Positions 1 through 6,193 of a DNA stretch of 7,666 bases are shown one piece after another. A model generated the notes under the pieces. The model saw only the letters and a list, made by a program, of their open reading frames with translations. It was not told the DNA's origin and ran no database searches. Location: contig CALCSA010000209.1 in the NCBI GenBank assembly GCA_937894185.1, positions 1 through 7,666 of the forward strand, given 5' to 3'. This DNA is from an uncultured Clostridia bacterium (GTDB lineage: Bacteria > Bacillota > Clostridia > Oscillospirales > Ruminococcaceae). The position numbers and the translations under genes are program-made. Positions within the stretch are counted from its first letter, which is position 1. Every line of letters starts with the position of its first letter.

Positions 1-972
1 TCCATCACCGACATTTATAAGTACTCCCACAAGCCCGGCTCCACCTACATCCTCACCCCCTTGGGAGCCAAGTATATCCAAATGGCGGACCGGGTGATGG
101 GCCGGCGCAGCCAGTACCTCTTCGAAACCATCAGTCCTCTTACCTTTAAAGCGGACACGGTGGAAATGGCTTGGATGCTTGCCAAAGGGGGCGGCAGTCT
201 GAGCATCGCCCCCATGGCCATGGGAATGGCTACGGCTCCTGTCACGGTGGCGGGCACTCTGGCGGTGGAAACGGCCGAATGTCTGGCCAGCGCCTATCTG
301 GTCCATGTGATGACGGGGGAATACCCTTCCTTTTCCATGTCCTGCCACTCTCTGGACCCCCGGAGCATGCTTTGTTCCTTTGGCTCCCCCAATCAGGCGC
401 TCTTCGCGGTGGCCACCGCCCAGATTGCCCGCTTCTACGGCATTCCCGGGGACAGCAACTCCGGGCTTACTGACGGGATGCTTCCCGACTTTCAGGCAGG
501 CTTTGAAAAGGCCCTTTCCGCTGTGATGGCGGGCTTTTCCGGAATGAAGAATATCGGCTGCCAGGGAATTGTGGGTGCCGATCAGGGCTTTTCCTTTGAG
601 CAGCTGGTCATCGACAACGAGTGGCTGGATAGTTACAACTATCTGGTCAAAGGCTTTGAGGTCACCTCCGAAACCTTGGGGTTCGACACCATTCAATCGG
701 TGGGAGTGGCTGGAAATTATCTGGGCGAAGAACATACGGTAGAGCATATGAGGGACAGCTACTGGGTCTCCCAGCTTTTTGGCCGGATGGATTGGAGCAA
801 TTGGGCGGCGGCCGGCTATCCCGATCTTTGCCAGCGGGCTTACGCTTATGTGGAAACGGCAACTCGGGGCTATCGGGAGATGGAGCCGGTTCCGGGTGCA
901 GCGGTATGCGCCCGGCTGGACGCCATTGTAAACGAAGCCTATACAGAATTAAAGGCGGGAAAAGAGATATGA
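1..972 (+). CDS. MttB-superfamily (trimethylamine/betaine-type) corrinoid methyltransferase, 5' truncated
   Basis: The C-terminal 323 residues are visible; the reading frame is open from base 1, so the start lies upstream and the TTG at 61 is internal. Characterised family members move a methyl group from a quaternary or tertiary amine to a Co(I) corrinoid protein in the cytoplasm. Family hallmarks seen in order are PMAMGMATAPVTVAGTL (visible residues 71-87), the FGSPNQALFAVATAQIARFYG block (127-147, glycine- and alanine-rich barrel segment), LTDGMLPDFQAGFEKA (156-171), GFSFEQLVIDNE (196-207) and the EEHT segment (243-246) near the end. Usual family length is about 470-500, so roughly a third is missing. 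No in-frame TAG occurs, so this part carries no pyrrolysine, as in the non-Pyl betaine demethylases (MtgB, MtcB type). Its stop overlaps the next start as ATGA. The substrate cannot be read from sequence; the neighbouring amino-sugar enzyme and sugar importer hint at a methylated amino sugar. Confidence 0.85.
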   Translation, partial: SITDIYKYSHKPGSTYILTPLGAKYIQMADRVMGRRSQYLFETISPLTFKADTVEMAWMLAKGGGSLSIAPMAMGMATAPVTVAGTLAVETAECLASAYLVHVMTGEYPSFSMSCHSLDPRSMLCSFGSPNQALFAVATAQIARFYGIPGDSNSGLTDGMLPDFQAGFEKALSAVMAGFSGMKNIGCQGIVGADQGFSFEQLVIDNEWLDSYNYLVKGFEVTSETLGFDTIQSVGVAGNYLGEEHTVEHMRDSYWVSQLFGRMDWSNWAAAGYPDLCQRAYAYVETATRGYREMEPVPGAAVCARLDAIVNEAYTELKAGKEI

Positions 973-1727
973 ACATTCAAGTAGAGGCTACCCCCCAAAA
1001 GGCAGGGGCGGCAATAGGCGCGGAAATCTGCCGTCTGGTGGTACAAAAGCCGGATGCGGTCCTCTGTCTGGCCGCGGGGCACACATCTTTGGAAACCTTT
1101 GACTACCTTGTGCAGCAAAAGGACGAGGGCAGGTGCGATTTTTCCCGGGTAAGAATCGTCGAGCTGGATGAGTGGACCGGTATGGGAAAAGAGCAGCCGG
1201 AAAGCTGCACCGGCTTTTTGGAGCGGCATCTGTTCTCCCGGCTCAAGCTTGACCCCCGGCAGATTTTCCTGTTTGACGCCAAGGGGGATCTCAAGGAAGA
1301 ATGCCTGCGCATGGAGCGTCTGGTGGAGGAGTTAGGGGGCATTGACTATCTGCTTCTCGGCATCGGAATCAACGGCCATCTGGGGCTCAACGAGCCGGGC
1401 TGCGATTTTGAGCAAGGGCCTCACACCACCGCTCTTTCGGAAACTACAAAAACGGTGGGACAAAAATATTTTTCCTCCCACGCCGATCTGCAGGGAGGCA
1501 TCACCTTGGGTATCCGGGATATTATGGACTCCCGCAGGGTGGTGCTGGCGGCGACCGGCAGCCACAAAAGAGAGATTGTCCGGCGGCTGCTGTCCGAAGA
1601 AATCGGCCCCCATCTTCCCGCTACCGTGCTGCGCAGACACGGCAACGCAACCCTGTGCCTGGATGCCGCCGCGGCACAGGGCATACAAGACACCGGCCTG
1701 ATTGCTTCCGGTTCGGAAGTGAAATAA
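969..1727 (+). CDS. NagB-family amino-sugar-6-phosphate deaminase/isomerase
   Basis: This 252-residue protein is of normal length for glucosamine-6-phosphate deaminases, which convert glucosamine-6-phosphate to fructose-6-phosphate and ammonia in the cytosol. Visible motifs are the phosphate loop LAAGHTS (34-40), ELDEW (65-69) with the probable general-base Asp67, GIGINGHLGLNEPG (131-144) with His137 and Glu142, and ATGSHK (195-200). The position of E. coli NagB Asp141 is Asn135, and the phosphate loop has His where Gly or Ser is common, so the substrate could be another amino-sugar phosphate such as galactosamine-6-phosphate. The ATG at 969 is chosen because it overlaps the previous stop (ATGA) and follows the purine-rich AAAAGAG at 961-966; in-frame sequence further upstream lies inside the methyltransferase gene. 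Translational coupling implies joint function with the methyltransferase. It ends in tandem stops, TAATAA. Confidence 0.85.
   Translation: MNIQVEATPQKAGAAIGAEICRLVVQKPDAVLCLAAGHTSLETFDYLVQQKDEGRCDFSRVRIVELDEWTGMGKEQPESCTGFLERHLFSRLKLDPRQIFLFDAKGDLKEECLRMERLVEELGGIDYLLLGIGINGHLGLNEPGCDFEQGPHTTALSETTKTVGQKYFSSHADLQGGITLGIRDIMDSRRVVLAATGSHKREIVRRLLSEEIGPHLPATVLRRHGNATLCLDAAAAQGIQDTGLIASGSEVK
1705..1719 (+). promoter_or_regulatory. Small hairpin at the 3' end of the deaminase gene
   Basis: CTTCCG (1705-1710) and CGGAAG (1714-1719) form a perfect 6-bp stem around a GTT loop, just before the deaminase stop codons and the binding-protein ribosome binding site at 1740-1746. There is no T-run, so it is not a terminator. 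It might affect mRNA stability at this gene boundary, or be chance within coding sequence. Confidence 0.25.
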
Positions 1728-1752
1728 TAATGCGAATCTAAGGAGGTTTACC

Positions 1753-3129
1753 ATGAAAAAGGCATTGAGTCTGCTGCTTGCCCTGATGATGACGGTGGCA
1801 CTGGTGGCTTGCGGCAATGGCGCCAGCGCTGTATCGCAGCAGCCTGCACCCCAAGAAAAAAGTCCCCCGGCTCAAGATGGTTCCCCTCAGGCAGCCCCGT
1901 CGGAACAGACACTGGCCCAACAGTTGACGGTAGACCCAAATCAGGAGGTCACCATTACCGTTATGTCCATGCACCACACCGAGCAGCGCCGGTCCTTGAT
2001 GGATCAGAATATCGCTCTGCTCAACGAAAAATACCCCAACATCCAAGTGGAACACAACCCTGTGGAAGACTACATCAACGCCATTAAAATGGGGTTCGAT
2101 TCCGGAGACGCTCCCGACATCGTATACATAGACGACACCACCCAAAACATGCTGGAGCGGTACGATTACCTCATGGACATCACCGACATCGCCAAGGAGA
2201 TGAAGTGGGCGGATGTTTCCAAGCCCGGCTCTCTGGAATACCAGAACGTTCGCCATCCCGGTGTGATTTACAGCGCCCCCTACATCAGCGGCCCCCGGGT
2301 GGTCTGGTACAACCAAGAGATTTTTAACAAGCTGAACCTGAGCGTCCCCACCACTCTGGACGAATTCGACGATGTGTTGGCCAAGGTCAAAGAGGCGGGA
2401 TACACCCCCTTTGAGGCCAGCATCCGCACCACCCTGTGGCATATTGACGGATGCCTGTTTGGCATGGTTCCCTTTGAGGATATCAGCAAGTGGTACTATC
2501 TGGAGGACAGCACCGATACCTACAAGACCGGGCGGAAGGAAGCTCTGAAAAAAGTAGCCGAATGGGTGGAAAAAGGCTACTTCCGGGAAGGGATTACCTC
2601 CATTGACCACAACAACCTCAACGTCCTCTTCCCCCGGGGCGAGACAGTCTTTTATGTTTCCGGGGCATCGGCGGCAGGCCCTCTGGCTTCGGCCAACATG
2701 GACGTAGGGGCCTTCCCCTTCCCCAAAAAGAGCAAGGACTTCCCAACCACTTTGGTGGATGCTTCCGACAGCGGCTGGGCCATTCGGGCCGATCTGCCGG
2801 AGGAAAAGCTGGCGGCAGCCGTCGCCTTTATCGACTCCTTCTTTACGGAGCAGTCCGCCCGTCTATGGACCGAAGGCGGATTTGTCAGCCTGCTGACCTT
2901 TGATCAGTCGGATGCCAAGGTAACTCCCCAGCAGCTGGCTGCCATTCAGGCCTGCCAAGGCGCTCAGATGGGCTACTTTTTGGATAATGCCGCCCCGGGG
3001 CTGCTGGATGCCATGGAAATTCTCAACGCCCGCCTGCATCTGAAGGAAATTAACGGTGCCGAATACGATGAGCTGATTGACCAGCAATATGAAGAGCTAA
3101 AGGTCGAGGAGCTTTCCAAACGGTCCTAG
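1753..3129 (+). CDS. Sugar-type ABC transporter solute-binding lipoprotein (family 1)
   Basis: This 458-residue extracytoplasmic receptor captures substrate for the two downstream permeases. A lipoprotein signal peptide occupies residues 1-19 (MKK, hydrophobic core, lipobox LVAC) and Cys20 would be lipidated and anchored to the membrane. A Pro/Gln/Ser-rich linker (about 21-57) precedes the mature fold. The order TITVMSMHH, ALLNEKYPNIQVE, MGFDSGDAPDIVYID and later the GWAI and AAVAFIDSFFTEQSARLWTEGG segments is typical of family 1 sugar-binding proteins (MalE/UgpB type), not of betaine-binding OpuAC/ProX. The start follows a full AAGGAGG at 1740-1746 with a 6-nt spacer, the strongest ribosome binding site in the operon, and only 25 nt separate it from the deaminase stop. 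Substrate is not predictable; context favours an amino-sugar derivative or oligosaccharide. Confidence 0.9.
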   Translation: MKKALSLLLALMMTVALVACGNGASAVSQQPAPQEKSPPAQDGSPQAAPSEQTLAQQLTVDPNQEVTITVMSMHHTEQRRSLMDQNIALLNEKYPNIQVEHNPVEDYINAIKMGFDSGDAPDIVYIDDTTQNMLERYDYLMDITDIAKEMKWADVSKPGSLEYQNVRHPGVIYSAPYISGPRVVWYNQEIFNKLNLSVPTTLDEFDDVLAKVKEAGYTPFEASIRTTLWHIDGCLFGMVPFEDISKWYYLEDSTDTYKTGRKEALKKVAEWVEKGYFREGITSIDHNNLNVLFPRGETVFYVSGASAAGPLASANMDVGAFPFPKKSKDFPTTLVDASDSGWAIRADLPEEKLAAAVAFIDSFFTEQSARLWTEGGFVSLLTFDQSDAKVTPQQLAAIQACQGAQMGYFLDNAAPGLLDAMEILNARLHLKEINGAEYDELIDQQYEELKVEELSKRS

Positions 3130-3171
3130 GGGCGATGGTCCGGGGTGAAACCATCGCCCCGGACCCCATCG
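3129..3171 (+). promoter_or_regulatory. Two mutually exclusive hairpins between binding protein and permease
   Basis: GGGGCGATGG (3129-3138) pairs perfectly with CCATCGCCCC (3151-3160) across a 12-nt loop. Alternatively, CGATGGTCCGGGG (3133-3145) pairs with CCCCGGA (3157-3163) and CCATCG (3166-3171), giving 13 bp with a 2-nt bulge at 3164-3165. The two folds share bases and cannot coexist. No T-run follows, so neither is a standard terminator. Stem-loops in this place in sugar ABC operons commonly protect the binding-protein mRNA and set a higher binding-protein to permease ratio; a switch between the two folds is my inference. Confidence 0.6.
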
Positions 3172-3196
3172 GCCATACCGGGCAAACCATGGACAG

Positions 3197-3203
3197 AAGG
3201 AGG
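3197..3203 (+). promoter_or_regulatory. Ribosome binding site that fixes the MalF-type permease start
   Basis: AAGGAGG occupies 3197-3203. The first in-frame start-like codon, GTG at 3203, overlaps this site and cannot be used with it; ATG at 3215 lies 11 nt downstream and is chosen as the start. Confidence 0.75.
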
Positions 3204-3214
3204 TGGATCCAGGG

Positions 3215-4123
3215 ATGAACAGAAGGCGATTGACCCGCGGAATATTGCAAAAACACATCGTCTGCTATCTGCTCCTTGCGCCCACCCTCCTGATGTTTGT
3301 GGTCTTTGTGTTGGTTCCGGCGGTGCAAACGGTGTATATCAGCTTGACCCAGTGGGAGGGAATCGGCCCTAAAACTTGGGTCGGACTGAGCAACTACAAA
3401 ACCATGCTGCTGGGCAACGCCGTTTATTTAATTTCTTTGCGCAACACCGTGATCTGGACACTGGTCACCATGACGGTGCCTGTGGCAGTGGGATTGTTTC
3501 AGGCAAACCTGCTGGTTCGGGGCAACCTGCCCCACCGGCTGGCCAAGCTGTACCAGCTGATCTACTTTTTGCCTCAGGTGATCAGCACCGTAGTAGCCGC
3601 CATTGCCTGGAAGTTTATCTACGATCCGGTGATGGGGCCTCTCAACGATGTTCTGCGGGTGGTGGGGATGGAGCAGTATGCCAACATTGGCTGGCTGGGC
3701 AATCCCAAAACAGTTATGGCGGCATTGTGTGTGGTCAACATCTGGATTCACAGTGGGTTTTGCTGCGTGGTGTTTGCGGCGGCGATGCAGGGCATCAATA
3801 AAGAATTGTATGATGCTGCCATGGTGGATGGAGCCACCAGAAACGACCAGTTCCGATGCATTACCCTGCCCGGCATTCGGGAGAACATGACCACGGTATT
3901 GGTACTGACCATGATGTGGTCCTTTAAGGTGTTCGACATCATCTGGACCATGACCAAGGGCGGACCGGGGCAGCATTCCTATGTGTTTGCCATTTATGCG
4001 TATGTTCAGGGCTTTTCCTATAACCGTCTGGGGCTGTCGGCGGCCATTACGGTTTCTCTGACTTTGATTGCCATGATTTTTTCCAAGGCATTTACAACCA
4101 TCCGCGAACGCGGCCGGTATTAG
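3215..4123 (+). CDS. CUT1 sugar ABC transporter permease, MalF/UgpA type
   Basis: This 302-residue integral membrane protein forms one half of the importer channel. A short basic N-terminus (MNRRRLTRGILQKH) precedes the first membrane segment (about 16-40), followed by several more hydrophobic stretches at roughly 78-100, 115-135, 167-190, 226-245 and 272-292. The EAA loop that docks on the ATPase is visible at 198-219 (LYDAAMVDGATR, then F213 and ITLP). TKGGPG at 247-252 is characteristic of MalF/UgpA-type CUT1 permeases. The start is ATG 3215 because the in-frame GTG at 3203 overlaps the AAGGAGG site. It lies 85 nt after the binding-protein gene, with a hairpin pair in the gap, and 13 nt before the partner permease. 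No ATPase gene follows, so a shared MsmK/UgpC-like ATPase elsewhere is likely. Confidence 0.92.
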   Translation: MNRRRLTRGILQKHIVCYLLLAPTLLMFVVFVLVPAVQTVYISLTQWEGIGPKTWVGLSNYKTMLLGNAVYLISLRNTVIWTLVTMTVPVAVGLFQANLLVRGNLPHRLAKLYQLIYFLPQVISTVVAAIAWKFIYDPVMGPLNDVLRVVGMEQYANIGWLGNPKTVMAALCVVNIWIHSGFCCVVFAAAMQGINKELYDAAMVDGATRNDQFRCITLPGIRENMTTVLVLTMMWSFKVFDIIWTMTKGGPGQHSYVFAIYAYVQGFSYNRLGLSAAITVSLTLIAMIFSKAFTTIRERGRY

Positions 4124-4136
4124 GGAGGACTGTAAG

Positions 4137-4967
4137 ATGAAAGAGACGGCGGGTTTTAAAATCTACAAGCATATTTCTTCCCTTCTGCTGGTTGCCTTTA
4201 CCCTGATTCCCTTTGGAATTTTGATGGTGACATCCCTGCGCTCTTCGGAAGATTTAGGGCGCAAGGGGCCTATCTCGCTGCCCGACACCATTGTCTGGAG
4301 TAACTACCCCAAGGCGTGGGACTTGGGCAACTTTTCCACCTACTTTAAAAACAGCATGATCTGTATGGCGGCCACCGTAACCTTTGTGCTGGTGTTGGCC
4401 CTGCTGGGAGCCTATGTCCTTAGCTTCCACGAGTTTTTGGGGAAGCAGATGCTGATTTCCATCATCATGCTGGGGGTCCTCATTCCCTTTACCCAGATTA
4501 TGATTCCCTTGTTCCACACCCTAAAGGGGATGAATCTGCTCAACACCTTATGGGCTATCATTCTGCCCCAAACCGCTATGCAGATTCCCTTTTCCGTCTT
4601 TTTGATGCGGGGGTTCATGCGGGACCTGCCCAAGTCTGTAATAGAATCCGCCCGGCTGGACGGCGCCAACGAGGTGCAGACCCTGTTTTATATTGTCACC
4701 CCTCTGGTTCGTCCCGCTTTGGTGGCGTTGCTGATCTTCACGGCGGTGTCCAGCTGGAATAATTTTATGCTACCCACCGTCATGATACAAAAAGACGCCC
4801 TGCGCACCGTACCCGTTGGGCTAAACTACTTTAAGGATCAGCACTTTACCAATTTCCCCATGATGTGCGCCGCCGCCAATCTTATTATTGTGCCGATTCT
4901 GCTGGTCTATCTCACCTTCCAGCAGAAGATGATTCAGGGGATGACGGTAGGCTCTTTGAAAGGATAA
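4137..4967 (+). CDS. CUT1 sugar ABC transporter permease, MalG/UgpE type
   Basis: This 276-residue membrane protein is the second channel half of the importer. Hydrophobic segments lie at about 12-33, 73-95, 105-125, 135-157, 190-207 and 242-262. The EAA loop is at 169-189 (ESARLDGANEVQTLFYIVTPL), and the C-terminus FQQKMIQGMTVGSLKG is the conserved ending of MalG-type permeases. The ATG follows GGGAGG (4123-4128) with an 8-nt spacer, and the gene starts 13 nt after its partner's stop, so the two are co-translated from one mRNA. The operon ends here, with a strong terminator about 65 nt downstream. The length and both motifs are intact, so the permease should be functional. Confidence 0.93.
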   Translation: MKETAGFKIYKHISSLLLVAFTLIPFGILMVTSLRSSEDLGRKGPISLPDTIVWSNYPKAWDLGNFSTYFKNSMICMAATVTFVLVLALLGAYVLSFHEFLGKQMLISIIMLGVLIPFTQIMIPLFHTLKGMNLLNTLWAIILPQTAMQIPFSVFLMRGFMRDLPKSVIESARLDGANEVQTLFYIVTPLVRPALVALLIFTAVSSWNNFMLPTVMIQKDALRTVPVGLNYFKDQHFTNFPMMCAAANLIIVPILLVYLTFQQKMIQGMTVGSLKG

Positions 4968-5031
4968 CCCTAAGAGCCGGTGGTCCTTCCTTTGGCAGCC
5001 AGCTTCAGATCTTGCTACAATCCACAACAGA

Positions 5032-5069
5032 ATAAAAGATCCCGCCGAATCAACGGCGGGATCTTTTAT
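5032..5069. terminator. Bidirectional intrinsic terminator after the transport operon
   Basis: A perfect 16-bp inverted repeat runs from 5032-5047 to 5054-5069 around a 6-nt loop (AATCAA). The core is GATCCCGCCG/CGGCGGGATC with an A-tract on the left and TTTTAT on the right, so it can end transcription from both sides. On the plus strand it closes the methyltransferase-transport operon; on the minus strand it would stop read-through from the XRE gene. Confidence 0.92.
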
Positions 5070-5102
5070 CTCGCTATCATCTGTGCCGGTGGCGTCAAAC
5101 AT

Positions 5103-5285
5103 CCCGGTAGCTATGGAACGCTCCATAGGTAAGGCTCTGTCGTCCTTTGGATATTAACGCAAAAAAGTGGCCTCACTGGGCCACTGTAAGGAATCCAAAG
5201 CAAGAAAGGGCGGACGATGCCCCATTGGATAATTTTATCGCCGGCTGCTTCCTTTCTCCCTAAGCTGGGGCAAAAAGCTACCGGG
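5103..5285. ncRNA. Candidate structured RNA of about 183 nt, strand unresolved
   Basis: The gene-free stretch 4968-5379 holds nested complementary segments. An outer 10-bp stem joins CCCGGTAGCT (5103-5112) to AGCTACCGGG (5276-5285). Inside are a hairpin CTATGGA/TCCATAG (5111-5117/5122-5128) and a long irregular arm: GGC plus GTCGTCC (5133-5135, 5139-5145) with GGACGAT plus GCC (5212-5221), then CTTTGGAT/ATCCAAAG (5145-5152/5193-5200), then AGTGGCC/GGCCACT (5166-5172/5179-5185). A closing stem, an open central part with a small hairpin and an irregular apical arm at this length recall 6S RNA architecture, but I cannot match a conserved sequence. G-T pairs at 5139/5218 and 5102/5286 weakly favour the plus strand. 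No convincing promoter is visible for either strand. It may instead be an old repeat or chance. Confidence 0.3.
5161..5185 (-). terminator. Minus-strand terminator-like hairpin
   Basis: Read on the minus strand, AGTGGCC (5185-5179) and GGCCACT (5172-5166) form a 7-bp stem with a 6-nt loop, followed at once by a run of six T (complement of 5161-5166). This fits an intrinsic terminator for the XRE gene, about 195 nt past its stop. It is also the apical hairpin of the candidate structured RNA; the two readings compete. Confidence 0.5.
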
Positions 5286-5323
5286 GGAATTTTGGGGTTT
5301 GCGGGCCCACTTACAAATTCCCC
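5284..5323. repeat. Inverted repeat overlapping the outer stem of the candidate RNA
   Basis: GGGGAATTT (5284-5292) is perfectly complementary to AAATTCCCC (5315-5323) across a 22-nt loop. It shares two G bases (5284-5285) with the 3' arm of the outer 10-bp stem, so the two could compete. On the plus strand only three T follow, so a terminator role would be weak. Confidence 0.35.
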
Positions 5324-5379
5324 TTTAGCCCTTGATTGCAGGCTTGTGCGGCGGCATTTGGTATGGTAAACTGTATGTA

Positions 5380-6066
5380 TTACTTGGGCCCAAGCCGCTT
5401 TTCCGCATTTTGGATCAAGTTGAGGAGGCTGGACGACCAAAGAGGGTATTCTTCCCCCAGACTTTGGGTGGAAAGGGCCAGAAGCTCCGGCTTGGCCACC
5501 GGGTCATAGCCCGGCTGCGGAGTGCCTGCCGCAATGGCCTGAGCGTTGGCCTCACAAATCTGCATGGCGCCGTCGGCGTAGCGCAGGGCCACCGGCAGGG
5601 GAAGGCTGAACATGGCCTCCTGATTTTTGGCGTTGACGGCATAGACCAGCCGGAACATCCGGTAGACCGCCAGCATCAAAAAGGAAGAGACTTCCCCCAC
5701 CAGAGATTTGCTTTCCGCCTTGCTGAGCAGGCTGTATAACACGTTGAGGGAGTTGGCGATCAGCTTTTTGCTGAGCATGGGCAGCAGGGGCATTCTGCTT
5801 TCGCCGCCCTCCGCGTCGGCCTCGGGGAGATCTTCCACCGTCAGGGTGGCGCCGTGGCGGTCGGGTGAACGCCCCAGCAGGTAATCGCAGGAAACACCAT
5901 AGTAATCGGCGCAACGGATCAGAAAGTCCAGCCCGCACTCCCGGATTCCCTTTTCGTAATGGGAAAGCAGGGCCTGGGAGATGCCAAGGTCGGCGGCAAC
6001 ACTTTTTTGGCTGGTACCTTTTTCCTTACGCAGCAAGGTTAATATCCGCGGAAAGTCGTTATTCAT
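5380..6066 (-). CDS. XRE/Cro-CI family helix-turn-helix transcriptional regulator
   Basis: The protein has 228 residues. Its N-terminal HTH_3 domain (about 6-64) reads ILTLLRKEKGTSQKSVAADL, then GISQALLSHYEKG (28-40, probable recognition helix S30-G40) and a closing DFLIRCADYYGVSCDYLLGR. An acidic linker (about 77-90) leads to a largely helical C-terminal domain (about 95-225) that I do not recognise and that could bind a ligand or mediate dimerisation. The start ATG (6066-6064) follows GGGGGG on the minus strand; an ATG 5 nt upstream in another frame stops after three codons. A near-ideal promoter lies at 6105-6133 with an imperfect AT-rich dyad on its -10 side, suggesting autoregulation. 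The gene is divergent from the phosphatase-adenosyltransferase pair, which is its most likely target. It ends facing the transport operon, which it might also control. Confidence 0.85.
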   Translation of the reverse strand: MNNDFPRILTLLRKEKGTSQKSVAADLGISQALLSHYEKGIRECGLDFLIRCADYYGVSCDYLLGRSPDRHGATLTVEDLPEADAEGGESRMPLLPMLSKKLIANSLNVLYSLLSKAESKSLVGEVSSFLMLAVYRMFRLVYAVNAKNQEAMFSLPLPVALRYADGAMQICEANAQAIAAGTPQPGYDPVAKPELLALSTQSLGEEYPLWSSSLLNLIQNAEKRLGPK

Positions 6067-6096
6067 CCATAATCCCCCCGACTGGCCTTTGTTACA

Positions 6097-6110
6097 TATA
6101 GTATATTATA
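6097..6110. promoter_or_regulatory. Imperfect AT-rich palindrome, possible operator
   Basis: TATAGTATATTATA is a 14-bp palindrome broken only at its fifth and tenth positions. It covers the -10 region of the regulator promoter. An operator for the XRE protein is plausible, but AT-rich sequence forms such dyads easily. Confidence 0.25.
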
Positions 6111-6133
6111 AGATACCAAAAACATTTTGTAAA
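6105..6133 (-). promoter_or_regulatory. Sigma-A-type promoter of the XRE regulator
   Basis: On the minus strand, TTTACA (6133-6128) and a perfect TATAAT (6110-6105) are separated by exactly 17 nt. Transcription would start near 6098, about 30 nt before the regulator's ATG. No comparably good promoter for the divergent plus-strand genes is visible in 6067-6193. Confidence 0.8.
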
Positions 6134-6193
6134 CAGCATAACGCAGCCAATGTGATTATTTTCGACGTATATTTCAGAAAGTGGGGTATTTTA

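Noticed and set aside
1..972. Pyrrolysine (in-frame TAG) in the methyltransferase gene.
   Set aside because: The frame has no TAG before its TGA stop, and the visible part should cover the position of pyrrolysine in archaeal MttB.
1738..2610. Long antisense open frame of 290 codons within the binding-protein gene.
   Set aside because: It mirrors a clearly real gene with signal peptide and family motifs; the frame is open because of GC-rich codon use.
5180..5186. GCCACTG, a string also found in cobalamin riboswitches.
   Set aside because: No B12 box or other core element accompanies it on the plus strand, and no corrinoid gene lies directly downstream on that strand; here it is simply the arm of a hairpin.
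5241..5252. Minus-strand GGAAGCAGCCGG, resembling part of the SRP RNA apical domain.
   Set aside because: The required GGTC...GGAA asymmetric loop and its partner strand are absent, so the match is only a short string.
5111..5440. Minus-strand open frame of 109 codons downstream of and overlapping the XRE gene.
   Set aside because: It lies across inverted repeats, has no good ribosome binding site, and its protein has no recognisable domain or plausible composition.
6127..6173. Plus-strand promoter for the phosphatase-like gene (TTGTAA with GATTAT or TATATT).
   Set aside because: Spacing is wrong (21 nt, or no -35 partner) and the hexamers match poorly.
5981..6193. 71-codon upstream extension of the phosphatase-like gene.
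   Set aside because: It would overlap the XRE gene and its promoter, and the family fold begins at the ATG at 6194.
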